A stretch of DNA of 64,000 bases from Pelagisphaera sp964404745 (GTDB lineage: Bacteria > Verrucomicrobiota > Verrucomicrobiia > Opitutales > Opitutaceae): the NCBI GenBank assembly GCA_964404745.1, contig CAYOLG010000005.1, forward strand, positions 87,171 through 151,170, written 5' to 3'. The notes under the pieces were generated by a model. It worked only from the letters and a program-made list of their open reading frames with translations, was not told the DNA's origin and did not search any database. Every line of letters begins with the position of its first letter. Within the stretch, counting starts at the first letter, position 1. This document shows, piece by piece, positions 62,309-64,000 of the stretch. The position numbers and the translations under genes were made by a program.

Positions 62309-62463
62309 ATACACATGAGCAAATTCCGATTAGATTCTGACGCAGAGAAAATCGGCAGGAAATCTCATGAAAGCAAGTTCGTGGCCTTAAAATCGAAATT
62401 TCTTACACCCTAATAACAAGGATAGCCGAAGTTGATCCGGCCTTTGTGGATACTTTCCGTCTT

Positions 62464-63414
62464 TCAGGTCAGAAGCTCGCCCAGCGACTTCTTTGTTGTT
62501 TTGGGATCGCGAAACTTGGCCAGGCGATATTTTATTTTCGCCACCCCGTCTTTTTTAGATCGATTGAGCGATACAATCAGTCCGCCGACAGCAGCCGCAG
62601 TATTGAGGGGCAGGTTTTGAGAAGTCTCTAATCGGCCTAGGAGGAATTGGCGCTGCGTGCAGTAGTCGTTGAAACGGCCAAGGGTGGTCTGCAAACCCTT
62701 TAATCGGCGAGTGACGCGATTAATTTCCTTGGCGGAAAACAAAGATGAAAACAGTTCCAGCAAGTAACGGAGCTTTTTGCATTCGGTACGCAGCTTGTGA
62801 ACTTGGCGATCTGGCGTTTTGTCGCCAATGGATTTACCTTTCCTGCAGATCTCATCGTAGTGATTGCGGATTTGTTTGGTCACTAGTTTGTCAATACGTT
62901 TGTTGGCGGTGGGCCCTCGGGGAAGATCGGGGAGAAAAAACCATTCTTGATCCGCTTTTTTTCGGTTTTGATACCCGTTAGATAGGAAAAGCTGTTTGAG
63001 CCCTTGAATCGCTCGCTTGCGCTCTCCTCGCAAGTCATCGAACAACGCGTCGAGACCATCGTTCAGGGAGGGATCCAAGCGGGCCCTGTGGACCGCTTCG
63101 TCCAGCAAGTAGACATCTAGGTCTCGCAGATCGTTGGTGTCTTTAGCGTAGCCGCCAAAAGCCGACTTCAATCGCCGGCTATCCTCGAGCGGGTAGACCC
63201 CCTCGATGAGAGTTAGCAGAGATCTAAGCTTGCGAATAGAAACGCGATATTGATGGAGAAACTCCGTATCGACGTCCTCGATGATGCCGTCTTCATTCTG
63301 CTGTATAGAACGGACTAGATATTGGGCAATCAGGGTGACTGCTTCAAAGGCGGTATCGTCGGGATGCAGCTTCACGCCCTTACTGAGCAAAGGATGTCTA
63401 TTAAAATCGCCCAT
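62464..63414 (-). CDS. CHAD domain protein
   Basis: A helical CHAD fold spans most of the chain: two four-helix halves containing LHQYRVSIRKLRSLLTL and VHKLRTECKKLRYLLELF, each with the conserved His and a run of basic residues that bind polyphosphate. CHAD proteins associate with polyphosphate granules. No CYTH domain is fused. It is a single minus-strand gene, well separated from the Nudix gene. Confidence 0.92.
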   Translation of the reverse strand: MGDFNRHPLLSKGVKLHPDDTAFEAVTLIAQYLVRSIQQNEDGIIEDVDTEFLHQYRVSIRKLRSLLTLIEGVYPLEDSRRLKSAFGGYAKDTNDLRDLDVYLLDEAVHRARLDPSLNDGLDALFDDLRGERKRAIQGLKQLFLSNGYQNRKKADQEWFFLPDLPRGPTANKRIDKLVTKQIRNHYDEICRKGKSIGDKTPDRQVHKLRTECKKLRYLLELFSSLFSAKEINRVTRRLKGLQTTLGRFNDYCTQRQFLLGRLETSQNLPLNTAAAVGGLIVSLNRSKKDGVAKIKYRLAKFRDPKTTKKSLGELLT

Positions 63415-63477
63415 TTCGGTTAATCAGCAATAGGAATAGTGATCCTAGATGGCGAAGCTTGGTGGTCGCCATCTGAT

Positions 63478-63960
63478 CTATCGCTTTTTCTGGGATAGGG
63501 AAAGCACCTTTATATCGAAGATTAAGGGAGAGTAGGGAGGAACGGTCTTGGTTCCCTCGGATCCGTAAGCGAGACGGCTGGGAATGTAGAAACGGTATTT
63601 ATCGCCTGGTGACATCAATTTCAGCCCCTCCGACCAGCCGGTTATCACGTCCCATAGGCGGAGGGTGATAGGCTGGCCGCGTTCGATGGAGCTGTCGAAG
63701 ACAGTTCCGTCCCAGAGGGTGCCATGGTAGTGGAGTTCAATCGTGTGTTTGCCGCGAACCTTCTCCGTGGAGGTCGCTCCCTCTTCGAGAATCTCGTATT
63801 GCAGACCAGATTGCGTTTTCGATACGCCTTCTCGTTCAGCATTGGCGGCTAGGTAGGCCTGTTCCTGCTCGCGAGCTTCCCGTTTTGACGGGGCTGCGTC
63901 GAGTAAATGAGAACTGGCGAATCCCAGAGCGAGGATCGTAATCCAGTGTCGGGCTTTCAT
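63478..63960 (-). CDS. Exported FKBP-type peptidyl-prolyl isomerase
   Basis: A signal peptide ending near LLDA-APS is followed by a charged helical N-terminal stretch and an FKBP domain (residues about 60-155: LHYHGTLWDGTVFDSS, VITGWSEGLKLM, IPSRLAYGSEG, PLIFDIKVL). It accelerates proline isomerisation of proteins in the periplasm. The Mip/FkpA-like order is standard though the N-terminal dimerisation part is short. The upstream flank ends at the window edge. Confidence 0.94.
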   Translation of the reverse strand: MKARHWITILALGFASSHLLDAAPSKREAREQEQAYLAANAEREGVSKTQSGLQYEILEEGATSTEKVRGKHTIELHYHGTLWDGTVFDSSIERGQPITLRLWDVITGWSEGLKLMSPGDKYRFYIPSRLAYGSEGTKTVPPYSPLIFDIKVLSLSQKKR

Positions 63961-64000
63961 GGATATCGTTAAAAGACAGTCAAAGCGCGGCTCTTCAAGA

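Noticed and set aside
1..64000. tRNA, rRNA, CRISPR arrays, integrase or insertion-sequence transposase genes
   Set aside because: I looked for T-loop phrases, repeat-spacer periodicity and transposase or integrase motifs and saw none.

Overview
The window looks like a draft-genome or metagenome scaffold (it contains a 100-N gap) from a marine Verrucomicrobiota bacterium, most likely an Opitutales/Puniceicoccaceae relative. That placement is an inference from gene content: five intact secreted or cytosolic sulfatases, a uronate-catabolism pair, a PmoA-type DUF6807 protein, Tat-exported Gfo/Idh and TIM-barrel proteins, ThuA, a GntP permease with a large extra domain, and many short intergenic palindromes. 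No rRNA, tRNA or CRISPR array was seen.

Layout. 1-0.9 kb: a broken tandem-repeat (BTRD1-type) gene running off the left edge, closed by a terminator. 1-32 kb is mostly core metabolism: TauE/SafE and ruvC; a sulfatase, a short secreted protein, an ECF sigma factor and an M14-type peptidase on the minus strand; a eukaryote-like UDP-glucose dehydrogenase; topB; then a long plus-strand run lpxK, M29 aminopeptidase, adenosine deaminase, RluA-type pseudouridine synthase, menB, lysA and DAHP synthase, ended by a perfect 16-bp terminator. Next come an inositol-phosphatase family gene, an SLC13 transporter, the heme A/cytochrome oxidase assembly set (DUF420, ctaB, ctaA, with a CusF-SCO fusion divergently placed), ExoD, a low-molecular-weight phosphatase, alr-tsaB, and the classical tig-clpP-clpX module.

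33-62 kb is accessory and repeat-rich. It holds a UxaE-like protein and uxaC (uronate isomerisation), sulfatases, DUF6807, an enolase-superfamily enzyme and a Tat-exported TIM-barrel protein flanking a LacI-type operator, a lactonase-like SMP-30 protein, a GntP permease, ThuA, a class II aldolase, a phosphotriesterase-like protein and a Gfo/Idh protein. Together these suggest desulfation of a sulfated, uronate-containing glycan in the periplasm, import of sugar acids and their conversion in the cytoplasm, but no glycoside hydrolase or lyase is present in the window, so the substrate is unknown. 62-64 kb returns to ordinary genes (Nudix, CHAD, FKBP).

The most unusual property is that at least six small genes are disrupted by single-base indels, in-frame stops or deletions (BTRD1 protein, DksA/TraR-like protein, alpha/beta hydrolase fused to a CE15 glucuronoyl esterase remnant, a small secreted protein, a second sigma factor, an outer-membrane-type protein), while every long housekeeping gene reads cleanly. 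Dispersed palindromic repeats, including two diverged copies of one element in opposite orientation and a MITE-like element with 16-bp terminal inverted repeats, lie among them.
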